Of a stretch of DNA of 64,000 nt, positions 1-9,269 are shown piece after piece. This stretch comes from an uncultured Ignavibacteriota bacterium (GTDB lineage: Bacteria > Bacteroidota > Ignavibacteria > UBA10030 > UBA8401). Within the stretch, counting starts at the first letter, position 1. Every line of letters begins with the position of its first letter. Where the stretch lies: the NCBI GenBank assembly GCA_903861125.1, contig CAIOTF010000042.1, forward strand, positions 1 to 64,000. Reading direction: 5' to 3'. Below the pieces are notes generated by a model. It had not been told where the DNA came from. It saw nothing but the letters and a program-made list of their open reading frames with translations, and did not search any database. The position numbers and the translations under genes are program-made.

Positions 1-507
1 GCAGGCAGAAGGAATACGAGTGCATATTTCCCGGAAGTTCTCCGCGTTTCACTCAGTTGCACTTTGAAGGATTCAACCTCATCGTTCTTCTGCGCTCCGG
101 CATCGAACATTTCGCCCAGTTTCATTGCCGAATGATAGGATGATGCGAAGGCTGCCGCTGCAGCGAACAACAGAACACCCCATGTTAGAACGGAGGAACT
201 GATCGATGATGACAACTGAGTTAACTGTGCATAGGCAAAGGCCAGCGACAAGAACGGCACCACACCGAACAGAAGAAGGATGCTTTTATTCGGAAGAATA
301 TGAGCGATCACATCCCGCGAGAATTGGATCGAGTGGGCATCGTTGTTCGTTCGTCCTTTGCGGTTATGATACAGCGAAAGGATCAGTGCGCCGAACACGT
401 AACTGAGGAACGGAAGCAGCAGAAAATAAATGATGTTCATCACTAAGTGAAGAACACTTATGTGTGCATCCGATTGGGGAAAAGCGATCTGTTTCAGAAA
501 ATCCATT
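1..507 (-). CDS. Multi-pass membrane protein, C-terminus cut by window edge
   Basis: The reading frame starts with ATG at 507 and stays open to base 1, giving at least 169 residues. The visible part has hydrophobic segments at about residues 20-45, 73-95 and 105-125, and a last one begins at the edge. I see no CXXCH in the visible part and do not recognise the family. It lies 21 bases downstream of coxB on the same strand, so it is probably the last or next-to-last gene of the respiratory operon. A role in oxidase assembly or as a membrane-anchored cytochrome (haem domain beyond the edge) is a guess. Confidence 0.7.
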
Positions 508-528
508 GTGTTTAACCAGATAGTAAGA

Positions 529-1179
529 TTATTTTAGGATTTGTGCGGTGAGCGCCGGCTGCAATCCCGCTTTTGCTGATGTTGTTTTGTACCATGAATC
601 AAAATCTTCCTGCTTCATAATGTAGACCGCGGAATACATTCCCGAGTGTTTCAATCCGCAATATTCTGCGCAGGCAATATCATATCGGCCGATCTTTTCC
701 GAGCGGAACCAGATATCATTGTTCTTGTTTGCGTACACATCCTTTTTGATGCGGAACGCGGGAATGTAAAAAGCATGGTTCACATCGACAGAGTGCAATT
801 CAGCACGAACCGCTGCGCCGACCGGCACATAGAGCGTATCGGTCTTCAGTCCGTTCGGATATTCAAAAGTCCACTGCCACATACGTGCCGTAACCTTGAT
901 CTGCATTGCATCGGAGGGAATAGCTCGCATATCCTTGTACCCCACCCACCCGAAATAGAACATGCTGATAAACAGCACAAGCGGTATCGTTGTCCACAGA
1001 ATCTCGAGTGTTAGGTTCTCTTCAATATGCGTCGGAACGGGATTTCGTTTTCTGCTGTAGCGGATGACAAAATAGATCATCGCAACAATAATCCCGATCA
1101 GCACTATAAAGGACAACCCTGCGATATAAAGAAATACCGCATCCACATTATTTGAAAAATTTGAAGCAGACGTGAACAT
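529..1179 (-). CDS. coxB: Cytochrome c oxidase subunit II
   Basis: This 216-residue protein carries the CuA centre that accepts electrons from cytochrome c for the haem-copper oxidase. Two transmembrane helices (about residues 15-40 and 55-80) precede a periplasmic cupredoxin domain. The CuA ligands are all visible: a His in VNHAFYIPAF and the CAEYCGLKHSGM motif with two Cys, Glu, His and Met. There is no C-terminal cytochrome c domain, so it is not a caa3-type fused subunit; a separate monohaem cytochrome is encoded upstream at 4607-5542. It is translated after coxA, coxC and coxD, although coxB usually comes first in oxidase operons. Confidence 0.95.
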   Translation of the reverse strand: MFTSASNFSNNVDAVFLYIAGLSFIVLIGIIVAMIYFVIRYSRKRNPVPTHIEENLTLEILWTTIPLVLFISMFYFGWVGYKDMRAIPSDAMQIKVTARMWQWTFEYPNGLKTDTLYVPVGAAVRAELHSVDVNHAFYIPAFRIKKDVYANKNNDIWFRSEKIGRYDIACAEYCGLKHSGMYSAVYIMKQEDFDSWYKTTSAKAGLQPALTAQILK

Positions 1180-1183
1180 TCAC

Positions 1184-1480
1184 TTACCTCACAAAAGAGT
1201 AATCCCAGAAGGTGAAACCCAGGAAAATGATGAACGTCACCAACGCCGTGACGATGAAAAGTTTGAATACTTTATCTTCATATTTCATGTGCATAAAATA
1301 ATTCAGCACGTACCATGACTTCACGCAGGCGATAAACAATGCAATCACAATCGTCCAGTTGCCGAAATCGATGCCGGATACCGTAACGGTTATGCCGGTA
1401 AACGCCAGCAGTCCGAGCCAGATGAAAATATAATTGCCGTATTCAATAACGTGTGATTCTTCGTGTCGATGTTCGCTCAT
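1184..1480 (-). CDS. coxD: Cytochrome c oxidase subunit IV (prokaryotic type)
   Basis: This 98-residue protein has three predicted membrane helices, at about 15-35, 42-62 and 70-92. Its central helix region, with YFMHMKYEDK, matches the small subunit IV family of bacterial oxidases (COX4_pro/CtaF-like), which is structural and stabilises the complex. It lies 10 bases after coxC and 4 bases before coxB on the same strand. Family assignment rests on length, topology and position because short membrane subunits are poorly conserved. Confidence 0.85.
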   Translation of the reverse strand: MSEHRHEESHVIEYGNYIFIWLGLLAFTGITVTVSGIDFGNWTIVIALFIACVKSWYVLNYFMHMKYEDKVFKLFIVTALVTFIIFLGFTFWDYSFVR

Positions 1481-1490
1481 TGCTAAACCT

Positions 1491-2114
1491 TTAATGAATC
1501 AGATAGAATAATGGGAATAAGAAGATCCAGATCAGATCGACCAAGTGCCAGTACAATGCGGAATTTTCCAAACGGACATATCGTGTTGAATGGATCTTTC
1601 CCTGTTTGATCTGGCGCAGGATGAATAAGAAAAAAATAACTCCGATGATCACATGCAACGTGTGCAGGCCGGTCATAACGTAATACAGTCCGAAATACAG
1701 AATCTCTCCATTGGGCTTCGCAAGCAGGTCCTTTGAGCCGGGAAATATTCCGTGCTGGATCTTGGCACTCCATTCAAAGAATTTGTTCACCATAAATACG
1801 AACGCAAATCCGATCGTGATCCAGATGAGACCTTTGGAGAAACGCACGTTCCCCTTCTGCATTGCTGTAATCGACATAGCAGCGGTCATACTGCTTGTCA
1901 GCAGCGCGATGGTATTGGTCAGGCCGATTGTCGTATTCAATTCCTGCGCAGCCATGTGGAACTCTTGCTGATGCATATAACGATAGACGGCGTAAACGAT
2001 GAACAGACCGCCGAACAGGATCAGTTCCGTGAACAGGAACAGCCACATTCCCATTCGTGAACCGTAATCGTCCCTATGCGCGGGATAAGCAGCAGCATAT
2101 TCTGTAGAACTCAC
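1491..2114 (-). CDS. coxC: Cytochrome c oxidase subunit III
   Basis: A 207-residue membrane protein with about five helices and the family's typical motifs, such as GMWLFLFTELILFGGLF near the N-terminus and the MTGLHTLHVIIG motif around residue 145. Subunit III supports proton uptake and stability of the oxidase core. The start is GTG at 2114, which overlaps the TGA of coxA (GTGA), a translational-coupling arrangement. Its length is close to that of short bacterial subunits III, which have five helices. Confidence 0.94.
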   Translation of the reverse strand: MSSTEYAAAYPAHRDDYGSRMGMWLFLFTELILFGGLFIVYAVYRYMHQQEFHMAAQELNTTIGLTNTIALLTSSMTAAMSITAMQKGNVRFSKGLIWITIGFAFVFMVNKFFEWSAKIQHGIFPGSKDLLAKPNGEILYFGLYYVMTGLHTLHVIIGVIFFLFILRQIKQGKIHSTRYVRLENSALYWHLVDLIWIFLFPLFYLIH

Positions 2115-3763
2115 TTCGTTGTCTCCTTTTTTGTCTCATACTTTGAATAATCATACGGTCCGGCATGAATATCCGGTACTTCGCGGAAATTTTCAAGGAT
2201 CGGGGGTGTCTGAATCTTCCACTCAAGCGTTTCGCCCCCCCAGGGATTCATTGATGTCTTCGGCCCTTTGCGCATGCCGATCCACAAATTCGTAAACATG
2301 ATGATCAATCCGATGATCAAAATCCAAGAGCCGATTGTTGATGCGACATGATACGGCTGAAATTGCGGGAGATAATCGTAATACCTCCGCGGCATTCCCA
2401 AATATCCCATGATGAACATCGGCATATAAAGCGCATTGTATCCGACCGTTACAATTCCCCATGCCCAGGTTGCAACTTTAAGATTGTACATCCTTCCGAA
2501 CATTTTCGGAAGCCAGTAATGCATTGCAGCAAAAATTCCGAAACCGGTACCGCCGAACATCACATAGTGAAAATGCGCCACGACGAACGACGTATCCTGC
2601 AAATGAATGTTCAGAGACAAAGCACCGAGCATCAGTCCCGTAAATCCGCCGATCGAGAATTGAACGATGAACGACATTACATACAGGAACGGAGGATCGA
2701 GTTTGATCGATCCTTTATACATTGTTGAGAGCCAGTTGAACACTTTAATCGCACTCGGAATGGAAACCACATACGTGATGAATGAAAAGACAAATTGCGC
2801 CGTATCACTCATGCCGGCCGTGAACATGTGATGCGCCCAGACAAGCGAACCGAAGAATGCAATGGCAAGACTGGAGAATGCAATAAATTTATACCCAAAA
2901 ATTGAACGGCGAGAAAAGACCGGAATAATTTCGGAGACAACCCCCATCGCAGGCAGAATCATGATGTATACCGCAGGATGGGAATAGATCCAGAACAGAT
3001 GCTGATAGAGAACCGGATCTCCTCCGAGTGCGGGATCGAAGATACCGACACCCAATACACGTTCAATGCCGACAAGAGCCAGGGTGATTCCAATGATCGG
3101 CGTGGCAAGTACCTGTATCCATGCCGTAGCATACAGCGACCAAACAAACAGGGGCATTTTAAACCACGACATATCCGGATGACGCATGCGGTGAATGGTG
3201 GTGATGAAATTCAATCCTGTAAGGATCGATGAAAATCCAAGAATGAATGCAGCAATCAATGCCGGCAATACATTTGTGTTTGTGCGGACCGAATACGGGA
3301 CGTAGAACATCCAACCGGTATCGGCCGATCCGCCCGGCAGCAGCATCGACGCAACGGCGAACAATCCGCCAAACACGAACATATACCAAGACATCAAATT
3401 AAGACGCGGGAAAATAACATCCTTCGCGCCGATCATAATCGGAAGGAAGAAATTTCCGAACACGGCCGGAAGCCCCGGGATGATGAAGAGGAATATCATG
3501 ATGATGCCGTGGAGTGTAAACAATTGATTGTACGTCTGCGCATCAATGATCGTTCTTCCCGGAGCGATCAGTTCAAGACGGATCAGAAATCCGAAGAACA
3601 CTGCAACCGTAAAGAACGCCATCATGGAGAAAAGATACATAATGCCGATACGCTTATGGTCTACGCTCAATATCCAGGAAAGGATCCCTTTCTTGTACTT
3701 GTTCGTCGATACCTCAAGATAACTCGGTTCTACTTTCTCTTCCGGCATTGCCGTTTTTGCCAT
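2111..3763 (-). CDS. coxA: Cytochrome c oxidase subunit I, A2-type
   Basis: This 550-residue protein is the catalytic haem-copper subunit that reduces oxygen and pumps protons. About 12 membrane helices are present. The sequence WIYSHPAVYIM contains the CuB His and the cross-linked Tyr. The E of the usual HPEVY is replaced by A and preceded by YS, the YSHP signature of A2-type oxidases such as those of Rhodothermus and Thermus. AHFHYVM supplies the haem a3/a histidines, and the K-channel lysine region is seen in SAIKVFNW. It lies 14 bases after the SCO chaperone gene, consistent with CuB/CuA insertion being encoded in the same operon. Confidence 0.97.
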   Translation of the reverse strand: MAKTAMPEEKVEPSYLEVSTNKYKKGILSWILSVDHKRIGIMYLFSMMAFFTVAVFFGFLIRLELIAPGRTIIDAQTYNQLFTLHGIIMIFLFIIPGLPAVFGNFFLPIMIGAKDVIFPRLNLMSWYMFVFGGLFAVASMLLPGGSADTGWMFYVPYSVRTNTNVLPALIAAFILGFSSILTGLNFITTIHRMRHPDMSWFKMPLFVWSLYATAWIQVLATPIIGITLALVGIERVLGVGIFDPALGGDPVLYQHLFWIYSHPAVYIMILPAMGVVSEIIPVFSRRSIFGYKFIAFSSLAIAFFGSLVWAHHMFTAGMSDTAQFVFSFITYVVSIPSAIKVFNWLSTMYKGSIKLDPPFLYVMSFIVQFSIGGFTGLMLGALSLNIHLQDTSFVVAHFHYVMFGGTGFGIFAAMHYWLPKMFGRMYNLKVATWAWGIVTVGYNALYMPMFIMGYLGMPRRYYDYLPQFQPYHVASTIGSWILIIGLIIMFTNLWIGMRKGPKTSMNPWGGETLEWKIQTPPILENFREVPDIHAGPYDYSKYETKKETTK

Positions 3764-3777
3764 ACGTTAACTCTCTT

Positions 3778-4539
3778 TTACGATTGTATTTTTTTTGGTT
3801 TTGCCGTTAAATAAACGACGAATATCGCCGCAAACAACAGGATCACTCCACCGGTCACGCGCGTTACATTGAATACATACGTGCGTCCTTCGGGATTGTA
3901 ACTATAGCAATAGGCAACTAATTTTGCAATCGTCGGACCCGTTTTGCCTTCCGACGCTTCCGTCAGTGCCATCTTTACATCGAACGGAAGATATTTCGTA
4001 CCGTTAAGATACCGTGCGATCTTTCCTTCCGGTGACAGGACGATGATCGCACCGGCATGGATGAAGTCATTTCCTTCACGCTTGAAATGGAATCCTGCCG
4101 CATCGGTTACCGCATGGATCGATGCACTATCACCACTCATAAATTTCCACGAATCATCCGGTATTTTTTTCTTAAGCAAAGCAAAATAATTGTCCCGCTT
4201 TGCACTTCCTAATTCAAATTTTTCGCGGTCATCAAAACTGATCGTTACGATCTGATAATCTTTGCCGATTTCCATATCCATAAAATTTACAATGGATGTC
4301 AGTTCGGTCAGGATCGGACTGCAGATTCCGGGACAGCGATAATAGACAAAATTCAGAATCGTCGGCTTCTTGATGATCTCTTTCAGCGCAACGTAATTCC
4401 CTTTTTCGTCAAAGAACTCGGCGTTCAGCGGAATCGTATTGCCGATCTTCTCTTCAATACCGATCTCGATCTTCTTTACGGATTCGTTCGCACTCAGGAA
4501 TCCGGAGAAGATCATCATCAACAGCACAAATTTTTTCAT
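3778..4539 (-). CDS. SCO1/SenC-type copper chaperone for oxidase assembly
   Basis: The 253-residue protein starts with a signal peptide (MKKFVLLMMIFSGFLSA) and has a thioredoxin-like SCO domain. The copper-binding CPGIC (CXXXC) motif lies in NFVYYRCPGICSP, and the distal conserved His is probably in NDFIHAGAI. A C-terminal hydrophobic segment (about 228-246) would anchor it to the inner membrane, in contrast to the N-terminal anchor of classical SCO proteins. SCO proteins deliver copper to the CuA site of subunit II. It lies between the cytochrome c gene and coxA. Confidence 0.93.
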   Translation of the reverse strand: MKKFVLLMMIFSGFLSANESVKKIEIGIEEKIGNTIPLNAEFFDEKGNYVALKEIIKKPTILNFVYYRCPGICSPILTELTSIVNFMDMEIGKDYQIVTISFDDREKFELGSAKRDNYFALLKKKIPDDSWKFMSGDSASIHAVTDAAGFHFKREGNDFIHAGAIIVLSPEGKIARYLNGTKYLPFDVKMALTEASEGKTGPTIAKLVAYCYSYNPEGRTYVFNVTRVTGGVILLFAAIFVVYLTAKPKKIQS

Positions 4540-4606
4540 ATCGGGTATTTCTCCTTCGTCATGCCGGCGAATGTCAAAAACCAGTCAAACAGGAATGTTT
4601 TACCTG

Positions 4607-5542
4607 CTAACTTTTTTTCTCTTTGCTGACTTTTGACAAATACAGATACAACACGTTCCACTCTTCCCTGCTCAAGCGCACCACGGCAGGTTTGAAACCA
4701 ACACTGACCGGATCGACCGAAACAGTGCCGATAAATTCATCCAAACTTTTTTCTTTCATGGAAAGTGCGGCGGTAAAAAGCTTTGTACTATTATTCGTCA
4801 ATTGCCTTACAAGCACCGCTCCCTGTTCACCCTGATTCTTTGAACCAATCGATACAGCCAATTTCCCGACATAGATCGAATCGGCAGCTGATTCCTTTTG
4901 TAATTTCACCATCGCTAGTTTCACCGGTATCTGCGGTGCAAGCTGGCTTCCTTTGGAGAGGTTATACGTTTTTTCAAGATCCTGAAGATCCGTAAGACTG
5001 TCCACAGGAAAATCGTTCGCAAATGTTCTCATGTAATGGATGAGCGCAAATCGGTCCGAGGCCGGAAGATAGCTGAATGACTGCATGCCGTTCTGCACGA
5101 TCCCTTCCTGTAATGTCTTATACATATTCGCGACCTTGCGTCCGTTCTTCCATCCCTGCGCAGAATGGAAATTCCGCGGTTTCACAGTCATCGAAGCAGC
5201 ACTTAATCCGTCTCCCATGCCGTTGTCGCCGTGGCACGATACGCAGTTCGCTTTGAAAAGATTTGCCCCTTTATCGATCAGTGCCTTTGAAGGACGACCA
5301 ACCTCAGCAACAATGACCGGAGCAAACATTGCGCCGCGCTGCATCGGAATATCCTGAACGAATTGAGCAGAGTCCCGAAGGAGCACCGGAGCGATTCCGT
5401 TCTTTGAAACATCGTTCATGTTCCAGATATAATACGCGCCGATGAATCCGGCAACGGTCAGGAAATAAAAATACGACAGCCCGAAAAGCCGGACCGGGTT
5501 TTTCAATAATTCCAGAAAATCAATTTCGTCTTTGCGCTGCAT
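4607..5542 (-). CDS. Membrane-anchored monohaem cytochrome c
   Basis: A 311-residue protein with one N-terminal membrane helix (about 20-40) and a cytochrome c domain with a single haem motif, CVSCHGDNGMGDG, near residue 100. A possible distal Met lies in VQNGMQSF. The C-terminal 120 residues have no recognisable motif. It lies 15 bases after actF and before the SCO gene. The context suggests it shuttles electrons between alternative complex III and the oxidase, standing in for the cytochrome domain that coxB lacks. That role is inferred from position. Confidence 0.88.
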   Translation of the reverse strand: MQRKDEIDFLELLKNPVRLFGLSYFYFLTVAGFIGAYYIWNMNDVSKNGIAPVLLRDSAQFVQDIPMQRGAMFAPVIVAEVGRPSKALIDKGANLFKANCVSCHGDNGMGDGLSAASMTVKPRNFHSAQGWKNGRKVANMYKTLQEGIVQNGMQSFSYLPASDRFALIHYMRTFANDFPVDSLTDLQDLEKTYNLSKGSQLAPQIPVKLAMVKLQKESAADSIYVGKLAVSIGSKNQGEQGAVLVRQLTNNSTKLFTAALSMKEKSLDEFIGTVSVDPVSVGFKPAVVRLSREEWNVLYLYLSKVSKEKKS

Positions 5543-5557
5543 GTGCGTCTAACCTTC

Positions 5558-6742
5558 TTAGAGATGGAAATCAATACCGCGTTGCAATTTCGGATCGCCA
5601 ACGGGAACAAGATTATATTTTTTTGCCTGCATTGCGAACACGACAATGATCAGGCCGATCGACAGGATCGGAAAAGCTATTTCATAATAACTGAAGACCG
5701 GCGATGCGCTGTATGTGGGCATCACAAGCCAATACATATCAAGAAAATGTGCAGCGATCAGTATGGCGGCTGACTGTTTCAGCACACGTGGTTTCATTTT
5801 CGACGGACGCGAAACGAGCATAAAATACGGAATCCAAAAATGGAATAGCACGATCGCCACCGAAACATACTCCCATCCATTTTGCCAGCGGGTAATGAAC
5901 CAGAAGTTTTCTTCCGGAAGGTTCGCATACCAAATAAGCATGAATTGGCTGAACGCGATATACGCCCAGAATGAAAGCAGACCGAACAGCAATGCACCAA
6001 AACTATAGTAATGATTTTCGTTGATCCCTTTGAAAAAATATCCCCGTTCGCTCAGTAAGACTACGAAATATGTTGTCACCGCAAGCGCTGTCACAATCGA
6101 CCCGGTGAAATAATAAACACCGAACATCGTGGAGAACCAATGCGGTTCCAGACTCATCAGCCAGTCGATGGAAAAAAGTGAGATCGAGATAGCCAGCAGC
6201 GGAATGAATGCCGCAGCCAGTCCAATATTTTTCTTCGTCCTCGCCTGATCGTTATCTTTATCCTGCTTCAGCGAATTGTGCCTGAAGATAAAATAGAATA
6301 GGGACCAGATAACGATATAGATCACAAATCGAATTGCAAAAAATTGTTCATTCAGATATGGTGATTTGCTTTGCAGTACTTTGTCGGCTGCCACAACATC
6401 GGCATGCGACCAATGATACAAACTATGGAAATTCAGAAAGATCGGAATTGCCAGCAGCACCACCGGCACAAGCAGCATACCAAGAAATTCCAAAACGCGG
6501 CGGAACGGTGTGCTCCAGACAGCACCGGCGATGTATTCAATCGCGATAAAAAATACTGCACCGACTGCTACACTTGCAAGAAATGTAAATCCGATAATAT
6601 TATTGAATCCGGCTCGCTGCGCATCGGTAACATAGGAGAGCACAACCAGCACAAGGCCGATCACTGTTAATGCCCAGCCGAGCTTTACGATGTTAGCGGG
6701 AAGTTCTTTTTTCGGGATAATAATTGATTCGTGAGCGCTCAT
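5558..6742 (-). CDS. actF: Alternative complex III subunit ActF (NrfD-like membrane subunit)
   Basis: This 394-residue protein has about ten predicted membrane helices and is one of the two polytopic subunits of alternative complex III (ActC and ActF), which oxidise quinol. Recognisable stretches include SIDWLMSLEPHWFSTMFG in the middle, typical of ActF. Its ATG overlaps the TGA of the preceding fused actDE gene (ATGA), so the two are probably translationally coupled. No soluble cofactor motif is present, as expected for the family. Confidence 0.93.
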   Translation of the reverse strand: MSAHESIIIPKKELPANIVKLGWALTVIGLVLVVLSYVTDAQRAGFNNIIGFTFLASVAVGAVFFIAIEYIAGAVWSTPFRRVLEFLGMLLVPVVLLAIPIFLNFHSLYHWSHADVVAADKVLQSKSPYLNEQFFAIRFVIYIVIWSLFYFIFRHNSLKQDKDNDQARTKKNIGLAAAFIPLLAISISLFSIDWLMSLEPHWFSTMFGVYYFTGSIVTALAVTTYFVVLLSERGYFFKGINENHYYSFGALLFGLLSFWAYIAFSQFMLIWYANLPEENFWFITRWQNGWEYVSVAIVLFHFWIPYFMLVSRPSKMKPRVLKQSAAILIAAHFLDMYWLVMPTYSASPVFSYYEIAFPILSIGLIIVVFAMQAKKYNLVPVGDPKLQRGIDFHL

Positions 6743-7878
6743 TGTAGGTCTGACTCCTTCGCATTATATGCGCGCTGTAAAGTTCGGATATAATTCACTA
6801 TTGCCCACCGCTCTTCGCGGGAGATCTGATATTGATACGATGGCATCACGTTCTGCCCGACTGTGATCGTATGGAAGATCGCTCCGTCCGGCCATGTGCG
6901 CACTTTGTCCGAATGCAGCGTCGGCGGATTGGGGAATTGTCCGTTCATGCGGCTGTCCCCCTTGCCGAAATTACCGTGACACGGGGAGCAATACGTAAAA
7001 AATTTCTTCTTTCCAAGATCAAGTGCTGCTTTAGTCGGCAGCAGCGGATTCACCAGGAATTTCCCAACTGAATCGGCTTTTGCTCCCAAAGCATACGGAT
7101 ATGGTATAAATCCGCGTGCTACAGTTCCTGCAACCGGAAGACGCATACCGAATCCATCAGCATAGAATTCGCTCATGGTCTGCGGTTTCACTTTCGGCTG
7201 CTGCATCATCCAATCGAACGGAGGAAGATAGAGCACTTTGTTCCAATAGAGGTATCCGCCGGCAGATGTTGCCAGTGCAATACCGACAAGCAGAAAAATA
7301 AATTTCGGATCGAACATCTGCGGTTTGAAAGTAAGGAACTCTTCGCTGTAGTAAACAGCATCCACTTCCCCGCCGGTATTTTTCAGTAATTCGCGGACTA
7401 CCTTTTCATTGAACTTCCCGTCATCTGCCTGAATGCTTACGCCGAATTTATCAGCGGAAACTTTTTTCATATACGGAGTATCGTGAAGAGGATGACTGAT
7501 GTTCGGGAATTTGAAGAAGAATGCAATCATCGCACCAACCGTTCCCAATACTGCCAGCAGCACCGCAATCTCATACGTTACCGGAACAAATGCAGGCCAC
7601 GACCAGTACGGCTTTCCGCCGATTACCTGCGGATAATCCACAACGGCCACCCATGATGCAAACGAGATCATTCCCGCAGCGCCGATAATTGCAGCAGCCA
7701 GCGTGACGAATCCGAGCTTCGTTTCTTTCAAACCCATTGCCCCATCCAGACCGTGGATCGGATACGGTGTGTGGATGTCGAATTTTTTATACCCCGCATC
7801 ACGAACCGCCGCTGCGGCGCGAATGATGTCGTTGGGATTGGAATAAATTGCCGAGATCGAGTATAATTTCTTTTCCAT
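6739..7878 (-). CDS. Fused ActD-ActE subunit of alternative complex III
   Basis: The 379-residue protein joins two subunits that are separate genes in Rhodothermus and Flavobacterium. Residues 1-170 match ActD (DUF3341), with two central membrane helices. A further helix at about 195-215 is followed by a monohaem cytochrome c domain like ActE, with haem motif CSPCHGNFGKGD near residue 295 and a candidate distal Met in QNVMPSYQ. A TTG at 7884 would overlap the actC stop, but the ATG two codons later at 7878 is the more likely start. The gene ends in an ATGA overlap with actF. The complex passes electrons from quinol to a periplasmic cytochrome or oxidase. Confidence 0.92.
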   Translation of the reverse strand: MEKKLYSISAIYSNPNDIIRAAAAVRDAGYKKFDIHTPYPIHGLDGAMGLKETKLGFVTLAAAIIGAAGMISFASWVAVVDYPQVIGGKPYWSWPAFVPVTYEIAVLLAVLGTVGAMIAFFFKFPNISHPLHDTPYMKKVSADKFGVSIQADDGKFNEKVVRELLKNTGGEVDAVYYSEEFLTFKPQMFDPKFIFLLVGIALATSAGGYLYWNKVLYLPPFDWMMQQPKVKPQTMSEFYADGFGMRLPVAGTVARGFIPYPYALGAKADSVGKFLVNPLLPTKAALDLGKKKFFTYCSPCHGNFGKGDSRMNGQFPNPPTLHSDKVRTWPDGAIFHTITVGQNVMPSYQYQISREERWAIVNYIRTLQRAYNAKESDLQ

Positions 7879-7880
7879 AA

Positions 7881-9269
7881 TCAATGCGACGCTCCGTTTC
7901 CATGATGTGTCGGCTGAGCGCCAGGAATAACCGCTTTGATCTCTGCCATGGCGATCGCCGGCAGGAATTTAACAAACAGAAGAACGAGCGTAAAGAAGAG
8001 ACCGAAACTGCCGATGAGCATCCCGAAATCCCACATGGTCGGAACGAACATACCCCAACTTGACGGTAGAAAATCTCTGTGCAGCGATGTTACGATAATA
8101 ACGAACCGCTCGAACCACATGCCAATGTTGACAAAGATTGCAAGGATGAATGAAGCCAGCAGCGATGTGCGGATCTTTTTTGACCAGAATAATTGCGGGG
8201 TGAAAAGATTGCATGTCATCATCGTCCAGTATGCCCACCAGTACGGACCGAATGCACGGTTAACAAACACGAACAGTTCTGTTGCATTGCCGCTGTACCA
8301 TGCAATAAAAAATTCCATGATGTAAGCGTAACCAACAATCGTTCCTGTAACGAGAATAATTTTATTCATCTTCTCGATTGTATCCATCGTGATCAGTGTC
8401 TCGAACTTGAATGCTTTACGGGTAATGATCAAAACATTCTGCACCATCGCAAAACCGGAGAAAATAGCACCGGCAACAAAATACGGCGGGAAGATTGTAG
8501 TATGCCAGCCCGGAATGATCGAAACAGCAAAGTCAAAACTGACGATGGTATGAACGGAGAGAACAAGCGGCGTGGCAAAACCAGCCATGATCAGATAAGC
8601 ACGTTCGTAATGCTGCCAGTGACGGTTTGAGAATCTCCATCCTAAACTAAGAATTGAAAACGTAACTTTTTTTATTGTTGTCGTTGCACGGTCGCGCAGT
8701 GTTGCAAAGTCAGGGATAAGTCCCAGATACCAGAAAACTGCCGAAACGATAAAATAAGTATTCACCGCGAACACGTCCCATTCAAGCGGCGAGGTAAAAT
8801 TCACCCAAACACCATGCTGGTTCGGATACGGGAAGAGCCACGCCATAGCCAGCCACGGACGGCCTGTATGGAAGATAACAAACTGCACTGCGCAGAGGAC
8901 GGCGAATAACGTCATCGCTTCTGCAAAACGCGCAATGCCGGTACGCCATTTCTGACGGAACAGAAAAAGAATTGCGGAGATCAATGTGCCGGCGTGACCG
9001 ATACCTACCCAGAACACAAAGTTCACTACGTCGAATCCCCATGCAACAGGCTGATTGATACCCCAGACGCCGACCCCTTTCCAGAGAAGCCAGGTCAAGC
9101 TGACAACGCCGATCATCAGCATGGTGCCGGTAATGGCAAGGCCTATGAACCACCTGCGTTGTGGGAAATCGTTGATCGGTTTTTCGATCATCTCGTCAAG
9201 CGTTGCCGCGCTGGGCAGGCCTTCAATGACGGATAATTCTTTTGAATAATCTAAGACAGTCGATGACAC
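7881..9269 (-). CDS. actC: Alternative complex III subunit ActC (NrfD-like quinol-oxidising membrane subunit)
   Basis: A 462-residue polytopic protein with about ten helices, of the NrfD/PsrC family. The N-terminus contains [13 protein letters not shown] and the helix-rich core includes [15 protein letters not shown], typical of ActC. It is expected to hold the quinol site next to the Fe-S subunit ActB. The start is GTG at 9269, sharing its first G with the TAG of actB (TAGTG). The C-terminal His-rich tail (THHGNGASH) is probably cytoplasmic and unremarkable. Confidence 0.95.
   Translation of the reverse strand: MSSTVLDYSKELSVIEGLPSAATLDEMIEKPINDFPQRRWFIGLAITGTMLMIGVVSLTWLLWKGVGVWGINQPVAWGFDVVNFVFWVGIGHAGTLISAILFLFRQKWRTGIARFAEAMTLFAVLCAVQFVIFHTGRPWLAMAWLFPYPNQHGVWVNFTSPLEWDVFAVNTYFIVSAVFWYLGLIPDFATLRDRATTTIKKVTFSILSLGWRFSNRHWQHYERAYLIMAGFATPLVLSVHTIVSFDFAVSIIPGWHTTIFPPYFVAGAIFSGFAMVQNVLIITRKAFKFETLITMDTIEKMNKIILVTGTIVGYAYIMEFFIAWYSGNATELFVFVNRAFGPYWWAYWTMMTCNLFTPQLFWSKKIRTSLLASFILAIFVNIGMWFERFVIIVTSLHRDFLPSSWGMFVPTMWDFGMLIGSFGLFFTLVLLFVKFLPAIAMAEIKAVIPGAQPTHHGNGASH

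Noticed and set aside
206-406. Small plus-strand frame at the left edge
   Set aside because: It is antisense to the membrane-protein gene at 1-507, has no ribosome site, and encodes an Arg/His-rich product with no domain.
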